From Lineus longissimus (Eukaryota; Nemertea; Pilidiophora; Heteronemertea; Lineidae), in contig NC_088315.1 of NCBI RefSeq assembly GCF_910592395.1, positions 17,593,808-17,657,807 of the forward strand: a DNA stretch of 64,000 bases, given 5' to 3'. The position numbers and the translations under genes were made by a program. The first letter of the stretch is position 1. Each line of letters starts with the position of its first letter. Under the pieces are notes generated by a model, which searched no databases, was not told where the DNA came from, and was given only the letters and a program-made list of their open reading frames with translations. Below, one piece after another: positions 25,081 to 34,651 of this stretch.

Positions 25081-25886
25081 TTTAGAGTTCTGCACATTGT
25101 TTAGTCATCATACAGTGGCTGATCGAGACAGGCAGAGTTTTTTAAAGGAATCTACCACTTTCACTTCTGAAGACAGGTCAGTATTATCATTCTACGTAAC
25201 TCCTACAATAGCTAAAAGCCAGGTGGGCAAGGTTGAGTTATATAAGGGACATGAAGGAAGTTTTATAGATCTATACATTTTTTATAGATCTATAGAACTT
25301 CCTGTTTTTGTAAATGTTATGTCCACAACGTTTTGGGCTCTGGAGGGCGAAGTGCTGATCGGATTTCTTGGAAGTTCGGTTTCTAGTGGTCTTCCGAATA
25401 ACCATTCGACTTTGTTCAAGAATATTTTTCATTTCTGCCCTTAGAATACCGAAACTCTTAGAATCCTGTTCGGTTTTGAGGCAAATATCAATAAAAACAA
25501 AACTTCAAAGAAAACCGACGAGTGGTTCACCCTTCAAGCCCCAAACATGGTCAGGCAGAAATCCATTTGTGCCAAGGGCGGATCCAGGAGCCGGAAATAG
25601 AAGGGTTGTGCACTGCATTTCTCATCAAAGTTCCTGGTTGGCTCTAACATTTCATGGTCAATTTCGAAGATTTTCATTATGTTAGGGGGGGGGGGCGTGC
25701 GTCTACGATGTTCTTGTCACATATATATGTGTCATATGTTGGTATTGGAACCGTTGGCAATGCACTTCATTCCATAAGCCCAAGTAATGAAATATGCAGC
25801 CAGCCAGCCCACACAACGGGTAAGTTATTGCTATATTTATTGTCCATACCCTCAAACCATTCCAGTATTTCAGTTGAAAGAACAAC

Positions 25887-26711
25887 ATGGCATCGTCTTC
25901 GTCTTTTTCAAATCAAAGTGCATCTTGTGGCGCCGCGTGGACCAATACATTGTACTTCGACCCAGAGGCAGACAAGCACCAAAGAAAATTATACACATTT
26001 CCTGTCGACAAGCTTCTGGGCGAGATGAAAAATTCACTAACAATGCCCATCATCTATAAACAGATAACTCGAGTCCAAGTTTATACAGCAGTACACAAAA
26101 AAACATTGAAAGACTACGTACAATTGAATGAGCATGTTCTAAAACATGGCACTACAGAACACATATTCTTGGTTGTCACAGTTGATCCAGACAGCTGGTT
26201 CTCCCTAGAGATTACTGATGAGGGTATCATAATTCAACAAAGCCAAAGTATTGATGGTGTAACAAACTTTTGCAGAGACAGAAAGAGAATAAATGCAAGT
26301 GGACCCAAACAAGATATTCAAAAGGTAACACAAGCGGTAACATTTAGTAATTTACTTAAATGGCTGCAATCATTGTCTGCTGAGTGGAGAAAGTCAAACT
26401 GTCATGATTTTGCTTCTAAAGTGTTAACATATGTTACTAAAACAGCCCTGAAAATCACAAAACCTCGTATTGTGTGTGGTGTTCGACTCATACCTGATAT
26501 AAATGGTCAATATTATGTTAACTTCAACCCAGAAGCTGACACAGACAAAGTGGGTTCAAAGTACTGGATATCAGATGATCAACTAAAAAACCAACTTCAA
26601 AAACTTGTTGACCCAAAAGAGAAAATACAGTCTGTAACTGCCTTTAAAGCCCCTCTCGGTGAGGTGCAAAGGACCATAGAGATGTTGAGAATATATGTAT
26701 TGTGGTGGTAG
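25887..26711 (+). pseudogene. H...NC double-domain gene, 5' part, interrupted by the Polinton
   Basis: This is a paralogue of the intact 381-aa gene at 62348. The first 267 codons are host sequence. Codons 266-267 (ATG TTG) are the target duplication; seven TIR-encoded residues and a TAG follow. The first domain (His followed about 80 residues later by KSNCHDFA) is complete. The break falls just before the second domain's conserved His. A TTTCAG precedes the ATG by about 12 nt, as in the paralogue, suggesting a 5' UTR intron. The truncated product might still carry one domain. The rest of the gene is at 49805-50191 in the same frame. Confidence 0.8.
26682..26687. other. Polinton target-site duplication, left
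   Basis: ATGTTG lies immediately before the TIR and is repeated at 49805-49810. Six base pairs is the length made by Polinton integrases. Confidence 0.93.
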
Positions 26712-26817
26712 GAATCTAGGTAATTCTAAGCTATTTTAACAAAAACCCTTACAGGCCTTTTTGTCTCAAAATAGCTTAGAAACCCCTAAGAACCATCCAC
26801 CACAATACATATATTCT
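26688..26817. repeat. terminal foldback hairpin of left TIR
   Basis: The first 21 bp of the element reappear inverted at 26797-26817. Inner blocks (TTCTAAGCTATTTT / AAAATAGCTTAGAA and ACAAAAA / TTTTTGT) extend the pairing, so the terminal 130 bp can fold on itself. The right terminus has the mirror copy (about 49675-49804). Possible roles are replication origin, terminal-protein or integrase recognition. Confidence 0.8.
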
Positions 26818-27230
26818 ATCATTCATGAGATCCCCAGTGAAGCGTTGATGTCAGCTTTAACAAAATATCGATCGTATCACGGGGAAAACACTACCTCGTA
26901 AACCAGCCAATACGAGGAAAATCCAATTAAGTCATTTCGCAGTAAGTGACTCACTGCGAAATGGCATTCGCTGTTGTGACTCTCTTAGAAGAGAATCCAA
27001 TCAATCTGACCTAGATATTCTCTTAGAAGAGAATCCAATGACCTAGTTATTCTCTTCTAAGAGAATCTTATTGATTACTACGTTTGCGAAATGAGTGCCA
27101 CATAATTTACTAGTAAATAAATAGAAATGGCAACAGGATATTTATTAAATACCGAAAGGGCACATAAGATTCCACTTGGTTTGAAAGCTGAGAGGCAGCA
27201 TCATATCATTACTCATTACCCATCATCTGG
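26688..27230 (+). repeat. Polinton left TIR
   Basis: It matches the reverse complement of 49260-49804 with only scattered differences, including two 1-nt gaps near 27110-27125. It contains a terminal foldback (26688-26817), hairpins at 26894-26917 and 26933-26963, and three ATTCTCTT-AG-AAGAGAAT-type palindromes (26979-26996, 27017-27034, 27049-27066). It ends about 34 codons into a copy of the capsid gene start. Confidence 0.93.
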
Positions 27231-27285
27231 TGATTCTAAAAATAGTCATTATCCAAAATTCAAGGAAAAAATTCAAGTAAATTAA
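27127..27285 (+). pseudogene. truncated capsid-gene start carried in left TIR
   Basis: The 5' ~34 codons match the start of the major capsid gene at 49363 (MATGYLLNTERAHKIPLG), because the TIR runs into that gene. The frame then diverges and stops after 52 codons. The stop TAA directly abuts the ATG at 27286. It is probably non-functional, but its upstream region is a duplicate of the capsid promoter and could drive the next gene. Confidence 0.75.
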
Positions 27286-28677
27286 ATGTATTATCCAATA
27301 GCAAATCAACATAAAAGTAAATTCACCTATGACTTCTTTAATTTAGAAGTAACTGTTAATACTAATAACTTCTTCCGCCTACAAGAAACTAAGATAACAC
27401 CTGGGTTTTTGAGCCTGAAAAATAAGAAAGACTGTCTGCTACTGGAAAAGAATCCATTATCGTTTTACCAGAACCAATTTAACATGGCTGTTTGGTTTGC
27501 TACAACAGGTTGTGGTATTTCAATAGACGATCACTTGAATCACAGTGACCCATTGTTAAGGTCAATTTACAGGTTTCATGTTTACTATCAAATATTGAAG
27601 ATCATGAAGAATCTAGAGATACCAATTCCAGGTGAAAGTGATTTTAATGAGACAAACAATAACATTAACCGTAGGAAACTAGGAGGGTTATTGAGTGAAT
27701 TTGGTTTAAAAGACGAGTACGATTTCTCGGTGTTTGAAAATAACGGTGGTTGGAGGTCATGGAGTGTACCGGATTACAACCCGAACATAACTGATCCCGG
27801 ATATTACATCAATGATTCTAAAATCAATTTCTTCCTCATGCAAGTTCATGAAAATAGAATGCCACCGATGTTCAGTAAAGACTGGGATGCTGGAATGGCT
27901 AATTTCAAATATCCAGATATTTTCATCAAGGATCATGTCAGGAGACACAAGAATGTATTTGATGTAATTACACAAAATGAATGTCAAACCTATCAACAAT
28001 TCATGATATTTAAATCAAATGGTTTCTCTAATCCTGGAATAGAGAGGTTGAATGACACAATAAGAACATATGTTTACTGTATTCTGGGTGCTCAGGCGTT
28101 GACCAGAACACCAATAATTGGAGTACCGGGTACAGAATTGGATGCACAGAAGGAATTTAACAAACTATTAAAGGACTCGATTAATCAACATCCTGATATT
28201 CCCACTTCAATTCAAAGATATCAAAAAGCAGTGAGTGACACTCATACAAGACTAGATTATGTAATATCACCAGGATTGTATGTCATAGGATCAAATATGG
28301 TACTCGTTATTGGTAAGCTGGATAACTACAATAATAACATTTTAATAGCACCAAAAAATGCTAAACCCGGTAAGAATGACATTAACCACAAAAAGACCTT
28401 ACCACCACCACTGATGGAAGGAAATAGTTCTAAGAAAATAAGAGTTAAGAGTAGTGTTGGTACTGTCAAGTCGGACTTCGTCCTGAGAGCAAAGCTCGAG
28501 ACCAGTCATAAACCAAATAGTAATGTTGATACACCAAAAACAACTGAAACCTCAAAGAATATTCCTACTACTACTAAACTTGACACCAAAGTTGAGAAGG
28601 AGGATGATACTCATAAAACAATTAAATTCATGCTTTACTCAGTTGTTGGTACATTGATTGTTTTTATGGTTAGATAA
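27286..28677 (+). CDS. conserved Polinton protein of unknown function, C-terminal membrane anchor
   Basis: A 463-aa protein with the distinctive stretch FYQNQFNMAVWFATTGCGIS at residues ~60-80. I associate this with a conserved Polinton structural-type protein (PX-like), but the name is not secure. The globular part runs to about residue 360. A lysine/threonine-rich linker follows, with one double-hairpin insert (residues 396-405, SDFVLRAKLE), then a single hydrophobic helix (~447-460) and a basic end. The start lies in TTAAATG. It is 10 bp upstream of the next gene on the same strand. A virion or membrane role is inferred only. Confidence 0.7.
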   Translation: MYYPIANQHKSKFTYDFFNLEVTVNTNNFFRLQETKITPGFLSLKNKKDCLLLEKNPLSFYQNQFNMAVWFATTGCGISIDDHLNHSDPLLRSIYRFHVYYQILKIMKNLEIPIPGESDFNETNNNINRRKLGGLLSEFGLKDEYDFSVFENNGGWRSWSVPDYNPNITDPGYYINDSKINFFLMQVHENRMPPMFSKDWDAGMANFKYPDIFIKDHVRRHKNVFDVITQNECQTYQQFMIFKSNGFSNPGIERLNDTIRTYVYCILGAQALTRTPIIGVPGTELDAQKEFNKLLKDSINQHPDIPTSIQRYQKAVSDTHTRLDYVISPGLYVIGSNMVLVIGKLDNYNNNILIAPKNAKPGKNDINHKKTLPPPLMEGNSSKKIRVKSSVGTVKSDFVLRAKLETSHKPNSNVDTPKTTETSKNIPTTTKLDTKVEKEDDTHKTIKFMLYSVVGTLIVFMVR

Positions 28678-28687
28678 ATAAGTAATT

Positions 28688-30289
28688 ATGGCTGAAGGAG
28701 GTGAAAATTATGAAATGGATGATTACGATCCACAATCATCATCATCATCAGGATCTGATGAAATGATTCTTGATTGGAGAAAGTATAACCTTTATCCAGA
28801 TTATCGCGCAAGATACGACATTATGGCTGAAGGAGGTGAAGATATCCAAATGGATGCGATAGATAATTATCGCATTAGTAATTTGAATGATCCTAATACA
28901 GTTGAAACCAATAGAACTTTTCAAGATGACGGCACAACATACAACACAGGAGGTGAAAATCTTACTACTGAAACTTCATTCAGTACACCAGAAAGAGTAA
29001 GAGGTATTGTCCCTGAATTGATGGAAAAGGAGTTAAGTTACGATACAATAGAGGATAAACTTGATACAGCATTGGGAGGATCAAACTGGAATTATGACAA
29101 GAAAAAATTGAGTAATCTTGCACCACACATTAGTTACAATGGAAACAAACTTTATTACGATCCGAAAACAAAGTATGAAGTTGATTTGATAAAAGGTAAA
29201 CTTGAAAACGAAAATTTATTTGACTGGCGTAATAAGGATAAAACCATTATTATCAAGTTAATTCCTTTAACTAAGGATAATGGAAGCTTCTATGCTGAAG
29301 GCACATTAAAGACTAAGTTTGGTACTAGATTTGTTGACATGATTAGAGGTATGATTGCACCTGACCCACCAGTAAGGGAACCTACATTAGTAACCCCTGA
29401 AACACAGGCAGTAATTAATGAGGTAAACAGTTCAAACAAACCAATAGATAAACTGATAGATTCTAATGATGATGAACTTAAATCACTGGGTTTTACTGAA
29501 TATGCCTTGAGAGAACTTAGAGGGTTAAAACAGGCTGGTGATAAACTAGCTGCAGTAAAGAGGGATAAGGACATGCAAATACAAGAACTAGAAAATCAAC
29601 TTCATAATTTAACAAGAGACTATGTAAAGTCTGTAGAAGAAGATTCTAAAGACACGGGGGAGTTGAAAAAGCAAATAGATGAACTAAATGACAAATTGCA
29701 TGAGGAACAGTCAAAGGTATGGCGGTTAGACAATGACAGGGAGTCACAAACTAGAAGAATTAAACGTTTAATTGTTGATGTTCTAAAGAAACCAGATTCA
29801 ACTATTCCTCTGAAGGACAGAATAAAGTTACTTTTTAAGACATATGGTGTAACTATTAGCGCCATAATAACAGCTGTTGTAATGACATTTACAACTCTAG
29901 GTCTTAGTATCAGTAGTGCTTTAAGTGGTGCCACTAAATCTGTAAAACCAACTCCAGGACCAGGACCATCTCCAGGACCAGACCCAACTCCAGGACCTAC
30001 ACCAGAACCAGGACCAAAACCATCAATACCAGATAAAGTAAAAGAAGGTCTCAAGAAGTTTGCTGAATGGCTAAAAGAACTAGCCAAGAAATCAGCTGCG
30101 GCTTTACCGGGAATCATCGGTTCTATCGTATCATTTCTCCTGAAAACAATTGGTGCAGTTGTTGGCTTTCTAGCCGAACATCTGATCATAGCAGTTATTG
30201 CTATTGTGAGCTCCATAATTTATGGTTTAATTGGGGGTGTTAAAGCCTTAAAATCACGTAAAACAGTAAAATCACGTAAAAGGTCTTAG
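28688..30289 (+). CDS. coiled-coil, proline-rich, multi-membrane-segment Polinton protein
   Basis: A 533-aa protein of unknown function. An acidic N-terminus with a duplicated MAEGGE block (residues 1 and 46) precedes a predicted coiled coil (~285-370). A hydrophobic segment follows (~388-411), then a P-G/P-S/P-D repeat hinge (~419-449), a long hydrophobic region (~471-518) and a basic KSRK tail. The layout suggests a membrane-associated or virion component. No enzymatic motif is visible. Confidence 0.7.
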   Translation: MAEGGENYEMDDYDPQSSSSSGSDEMILDWRKYNLYPDYRARYDIMAEGGEDIQMDAIDNYRISNLNDPNTVETNRTFQDDGTTYNTGGENLTTETSFSTPERVRGIVPELMEKELSYDTIEDKLDTALGGSNWNYDKKKLSNLAPHISYNGNKLYYDPKTKYEVDLIKGKLENENLFDWRNKDKTIIIKLIPLTKDNGSFYAEGTLKTKFGTRFVDMIRGMIAPDPPVREPTLVTPETQAVINEVNSSNKPIDKLIDSNDDELKSLGFTEYALRELRGLKQAGDKLAAVKRDKDMQIQELENQLHNLTRDYVKSVEEDSKDTGELKKQIDELNDKLHEEQSKVWRLDNDRESQTRRIKRLIVDVLKKPDSTIPLKDRIKLLFKTYGVTISAIITAVVMTFTTLGLSISSALSGATKSVKPTPGPGPSPGPDPTPGPTPEPGPKPSIPDKVKEGLKKFAEWLKELAKKSAAALPGIIGSIVSFLLKTIGAVVGFLAEHLIIAVIAIVSSIIYGLIGGVKALKSRKTVKSRKRS

Positions 30290-30336
30290 GTGACCTTCTA
30301 TCAAAACAATGTTTAAAAAATAATTATTATGTAAAT

Positions 30337-31509
30337 ATGAATAAATACATCTCATTAAAAGACTATTATTCTAGTGAGTCGGACTTCGTCCTGAGAGCAG
30401 AGCTCGAGTGGAACAATGAGAATCTTAAAGGATACATTCGTCCTAGGGTCATGGATAGAAATTTTAGTGAAGAAAATGTCAGCAAGAATTATGACAGTGG
30501 GAAATTTGATAAGCCTACTCGAGCTATGCTCTCAAGACGAAGTCTGACTGAGACAATCAAAGTAGTCCTGCCAAGAATGAAAGAATATGACGTCAGTACC
30601 AACACTAATGCCCAATTCTGCCGTAATTGTAAAAGGTGGACCCTTTTTGAGTATCAAAAAAACTTGAATTCAGCAAGGTACGCAGCTAAAACTGTGAAGT
30701 ATCAATTCTGCACCAATTGCAATTCGACTACTTACGATGATGATTTTAAAACTCTTGAGATCAATATTGACAACAAGACACGTTACTTTGACAGTATTCT
30801 AAGGAAACTTGGATGGAGTCGGCTGTCCGAATCGGCAGTTAAGTATTTAAAGGACTTTGTGGAAGGGTATTTACAGTGCTACTTTTCAAGTCACAGAAAA
30901 TGTCTTAGTAAGCAGAGATATGAAAGTACTCTTCAGTCAGCCCTAAAAATGGGTATTAACACTCTCCCCTCTAAGTTATGTAACCAAGGGTTACATGGTG
31001 AAGCCATGCTTTTTAAATTTCACTGTGGGGAATATGATTGGTTTCTTGCCATTGAATTTATTAACAGGGCAATTGGTAAACCGCAATTAACCGATGAGAA
31101 TATCACTGACCTTAGACTAGTGTACTATGCTTTCCTTAGATTTCTGCATTACTGTGGTGTCAAGGTCACCATTAACTACAAGGTATTTTTACACCAAGCC
31201 TTTAAAACGCTGAAAATTGATTATGTAATATTTACACCTTTTTTAACCAACAAGGAGCGAGTAAATGATTTGGAGAGATTATGGTATGATTTCACTCAAA
31301 GTATTTTCTTCCAGAATTACAAGGTTGAGAAGGAATATGACCAGGATATTGACAAGCAGTTTGACGTTTTACTGAGTGCCAGTGCAGGTCGAGACATTAA
31401 CTGCATCAGTAATATTAAGTTTACACCAGCCGGACTTCGTCCTGAGAGCATAGCTCGAGCCGGACTTCGTCCTGAGAGCACAGCTCGAGCTAGTGTTAAG
31501 ATGCAATAA
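30337..31509 (+). CDS. zinc-ribbon-containing Polinton protein, four double-hairpin inserts
   Basis: A 390-aa unknown protein. CxxC pairs at about residues 94-97 (CRNCKRW) and 125-128 (CTNCNS) form a likely zinc ribbon. The C-terminal half is helical with many aromatic residues and no catalytic motif I recognise. Two double-hairpin repeats sit near the N-terminus (30379-30408, 30518-30547) and a 30-bp tandem pair (31430-31489) forms the C-terminus (AGLRPES(I/T)AR twice). All keep the frame. Confidence 0.65.
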   Translation: MNKYISLKDYYSSESDFVLRAELEWNNENLKGYIRPRVMDRNFSEENVSKNYDSGKFDKPTRAMLSRRSLTETIKVVLPRMKEYDVSTNTNAQFCRNCKRWTLFEYQKNLNSARYAAKTVKYQFCTNCNSTTYDDDFKTLEINIDNKTRYFDSILRKLGWSRLSESAVKYLKDFVEGYLQCYFSSHRKCLSKQRYESTLQSALKMGINTLPSKLCNQGLHGEAMLFKFHCGEYDWFLAIEFINRAIGKPQLTDENITDLRLVYYAFLRFLHYCGVKVTINYKVFLHQAFKTLKIDYVIFTPFLTNKERVNDLERLWYDFTQSIFFQNYKVEKEYDQDIDKQFDVLLSASAGRDINCISNIKFTPAGLRPESIARAGLRPESTARASVKMQ

Positions 31510-31560
31510 AGTTGTGAAAACAGCATTTTGCACTTAACAGTCATTTTTCCATAATTTTAA

Positions 31561-32406
31561 ATGAATAATCAGCAAATGAATAGTCAGACATCTGCAGTGA
31601 TTGAACAACAGATGAAACAGATTGGTGTTATGAGTCCTGAGAGCTTAGCTCGAGTTGGGGCTTCTAACCAACAGAATACTGGTAGTTACCAACAAAACAG
31701 AACTAACTTTCAACAGAACTGCTCTACAAATCAACAAGTGTCAAACAAGCAGTTGAATAGTTCAAATTTTGTTAATCCTAGTCAAGGAATAGTTAATCCC
31801 AGTCAAGGAATAGTCAATTCTAGTTGCCAACTAGGCTCAACTCGAGCTACGCTCTCAGGACAAAGTCCGACTAGCAATCAACAAAATTTGAACTATTTGA
31901 CTGATAGTGGCCTTAAAGCCAAACAAGACTTAGAGATTCTAGTTGCAACTGGTAAAAGCAAGGATTTCCTTAATAAAAAAATAACTTTTAATGACTTAGA
32001 TAATATGACTGAAAAAGAAATCTTAAAACACCATAGAATGTATGAAACAAAGATGGCTGCCAGACTTAATGATTCTTTGGGTAAGACAGTAATAAAAGCT
32101 TACACTAAATTATCAAGGTGGTTATTACCAATAGATGATGAAGATAATCTTTACCATGATCTTAGAAATGATTATTTGATAACTAACGAGTTGGATAAAT
32201 GGCTTGGATGGTTGAGTTTGAGAATGGGACCATTAACTGCACTTGCTTCAACAACACTTATTACTTTAGGTCATTGTCATGAGGAATCATCTATGACTGC
32301 ATCGAGTATGACTGCATCAAATATGAATACACCAAGTATGACTGTCTCTGAATGTGACAAATCAATAGATGAAAGTCTAGACGCAAGGGCCCAACGCGCC
32401 GCGTAG
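31561..32406 (+). CDS. Gln/Asn-rich Polinton protein
   Basis: A 281-aa unknown protein. Residues ~1-110 are Gln/Asn-rich low complexity (NQQ...QQN, duplicated VNPSQGIVN) and contain two double-hairpin repeats (31634-31654 partial, 31841-31870). A helical region follows and a hydrophobic segment near residues ~222-238. The end is MTAS-repeat-rich. The start context is TTTTAAATG. The nested repeat block begins right after the stop. Confidence 0.6.
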   Translation: MNNQQMNSQTSAVIEQQMKQIGVMSPESLARVGASNQQNTGSYQQNRTNFQQNCSTNQQVSNKQLNSSNFVNPSQGIVNPSQGIVNSSCQLGSTRATLSGQSPTSNQQNLNYLTDSGLKAKQDLEILVATGKSKDFLNKKITFNDLDNMTEKEILKHHRMYETKMAARLNDSLGKTVIKAYTKLSRWLLPIDDEDNLYHDLRNDYLITNELDKWLGWLSLRMGPLTALASTTLITLGHCHEESSMTASSMTASNMNTPSMTVSECDKSIDESLDARAQRAA

Positions 32407-32746
32407 CGGCAAAAAAGCGAAGCTGGCGAAACATTTATAACGGGTCACCGTCACTTATTATTGGACTTATAGCGCATTTACGGGGTTGCAACTATTTTGC
32501 TTTATAGTGTCACCAGGAAAGAAAAGCATGCGACCTAACGCCGATCTGTTTGTATAAAGTGATAATTGGAAGGTATATAGTAGGAAATATCAATAAAATA
32601 ATCATTCCATGTCGTCTTTTGAGGGCATTTTTGATTGTAAAAAATATATGTGTACGTCACCGTAGTCTCTGCAATGATAATTTTATCAGAGCAGTCTCGC
32701 GCAAGTAGAAGTTCTTTACCTACTAGTTCTTCACTTATTAGTCTCA

Positions 32747-33731
32747 ACGTCTGGCGCAAAGCCAAGGAGGATACCGCGGTGACGTCACATCACGTGATCC
32801 CGACCCATATTAGTGATCGCTATGGCCAATCAGATTCAGTCTACTGACAGCACCAGCACTGAACGCATCTCCACGGCTCACTGTCTGGTGCGCTCCTGTA
32901 CACAAAAACACCAATAGACATGAAATATTGCAATAAATAGTATGGATTCTTCCTGTGTAGAATAAAATTTACAGAGCAGATTAACTTCCACGAATAAAAA
33001 AGACGTTTGGCGTGGCCAAAGTGCGGAAATAATGGGAAATAATGTCTCCGCTAAAATACACTACGAAATACACTAGGCAATGCACTACGCGATACACGGT
33101 AGAGATGCAGTTGAGTTCGTTATTGTTTTGACTTAGAAGCCCGCCCATATCATAATATATTCATGTATTCATGAAGTATGAACTCATTTCTGTCCCATAC
33201 AACTCTAAGAACAGTCAATTTCTCCTTAAATCATCACCGAAACCGCGATATCCGCAGGAAGATTTCGTTCTAGTGTCCGAAAATGCATGATCTTACAGGG
33301 GCGCTAACTCGACAAATAGAGGGGATCTATGGGGATCTATGCGAGTTTTAGGTATAACAGGTCTCGAACTTGTAAAATCTGTAAACATACCTCCAAATCC
33401 CATTATGATAATGAAGAGATTGCCCCATATCTGGGAGACTGTTTTGAAACCATCGCTAATTTTGGAAGATCGGTGCCGGCTATTTGGTTTAAAAAAACCT
33501 ATTTTTCCCCATCAAAACAGCACTTTTCATTATTCAAATGATAGCTTATTGTCTGAAGACTTATTTCATAGCAGAAAAGTACTAATAACTCTGATTTGAT
33601 GCGAAAAATCTAACTTTTTTGATGACTTGATTTTCCCTTGGCCGTGGATCGAGTTTGTTTACAATATGAAGCGCCATCTTGGAAAAGCCGTGACGTCACC
33701 GCGGTATCCTCCTTGGCGCAAAGCCAGACGT
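32747..33731. mobile_element. nested element with 42-bp TIRs
   Basis: The arms 32747-32788 and 33690-33731 are reverse complements over 42 bp (ACGTCTGGC ... CGCGGTGACGTCAC), except for the centre of a small GGC-N5-GCC hairpin. There the five loop bases are inverted between arms (GCAAA versus TTTGC). No transposase is present. No clear TSD is visible. Confidence 0.65.
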
Positions 33732-33889
33732 TTTCCATTACGATTTCACTACGATGTTTGACAATAAGGAGCAGTGCGCGAGATATGCTAATGAGCAGAC
33801 TTCCCTCGCTTGAGTTTCTGAAGAATGTTCCATATCGCGCTAAGCTCATCACTGCTGATTATGACGTGCAGCGGTAGGTATCTGCTCCC

Positions 33890-34651
33890 CATTACCAGCT
33901 ATTGCGGGCCTAGCACACTCTGTTTTGAATAGAGGGAGACTCCATCATTCCTATTGTTTGAGATTGGAAAGGTGTGAATTAATCTGGCAATTAGCCTCCT
34001 GTGCATTGGTGCATACAAACACTAAAATGTTTGGTTTTTGCTGATTTAGGGTCAAATAAATCAGCCAAACGTTTTGAAAGCTTCACAAATGATTGTTGCA
34101 AGGAAGTACTTTATGATAGTTCGCGAAATTTTGATTAATTCTAGGTGGAAAGTAATATTTTTCGCATATTTGTTGGGAAAAAAATTGAAAATCCTCCAAT
34201 TTTCAACCCCCCTATGGACACTATGAATTTTTCTCCAATAAAGCTGAAATCTTGGGAATATAATCCTAAGAGATATATCAACCACGTCTGAAGTCGGGAG
34301 TTTATATCAAATGTATAGTTTCCGAGCTAGCGCAGCTAGAAAAGCCCCCAAAACCCACTTTCTCAGGAATTTACACTATGGGCTACGAGTGAAGCATTAC
34401 AGATTTACCAAAATTTTCAACCTATAGATGGACACATCGAATTTCCATCCAAATCACTCCAAATTTTGCCAGTAAATACCTAGACATATATAGAATTATG
34501 TCAGAAGTCGGGAGTTGGGATTATTTTTACACCCCGCCCAAAAAGCCAACTTTATTGATATTTCCTATGCATTTTCCATTTGGCTTGCCAGGACCAATTA
34601 AGCAGGTGCACTAATTGGCTTAATTGGCTAGGCCCGCAATAGCTGGTAATG
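33890..34651. repeat. inverted repeat pair, possible small element
   Basis: CATTACCAGCTATTGCGGGC at 33890 is mirrored at 34629-34651 with a perfect 23-bp match. The interior is non-coding, with an internal diverged duplication (GAAGTCGGGAGTT near 34292 and 34504). Confidence 0.55.

Noticed and set aside
25064-25444. 126-aa open frame before the split gene
   Set aside because: No motif, no splice sites, and not preserved in the paralogous copy B.
29290-30216. Long minus-strand open frames (94 and 198 aa) in the 28.7-30.3 kb gene
   Set aside because: They are antisense shadows of the 533-aa coiled-coil/proline-rich gene, with no own start context or motif.
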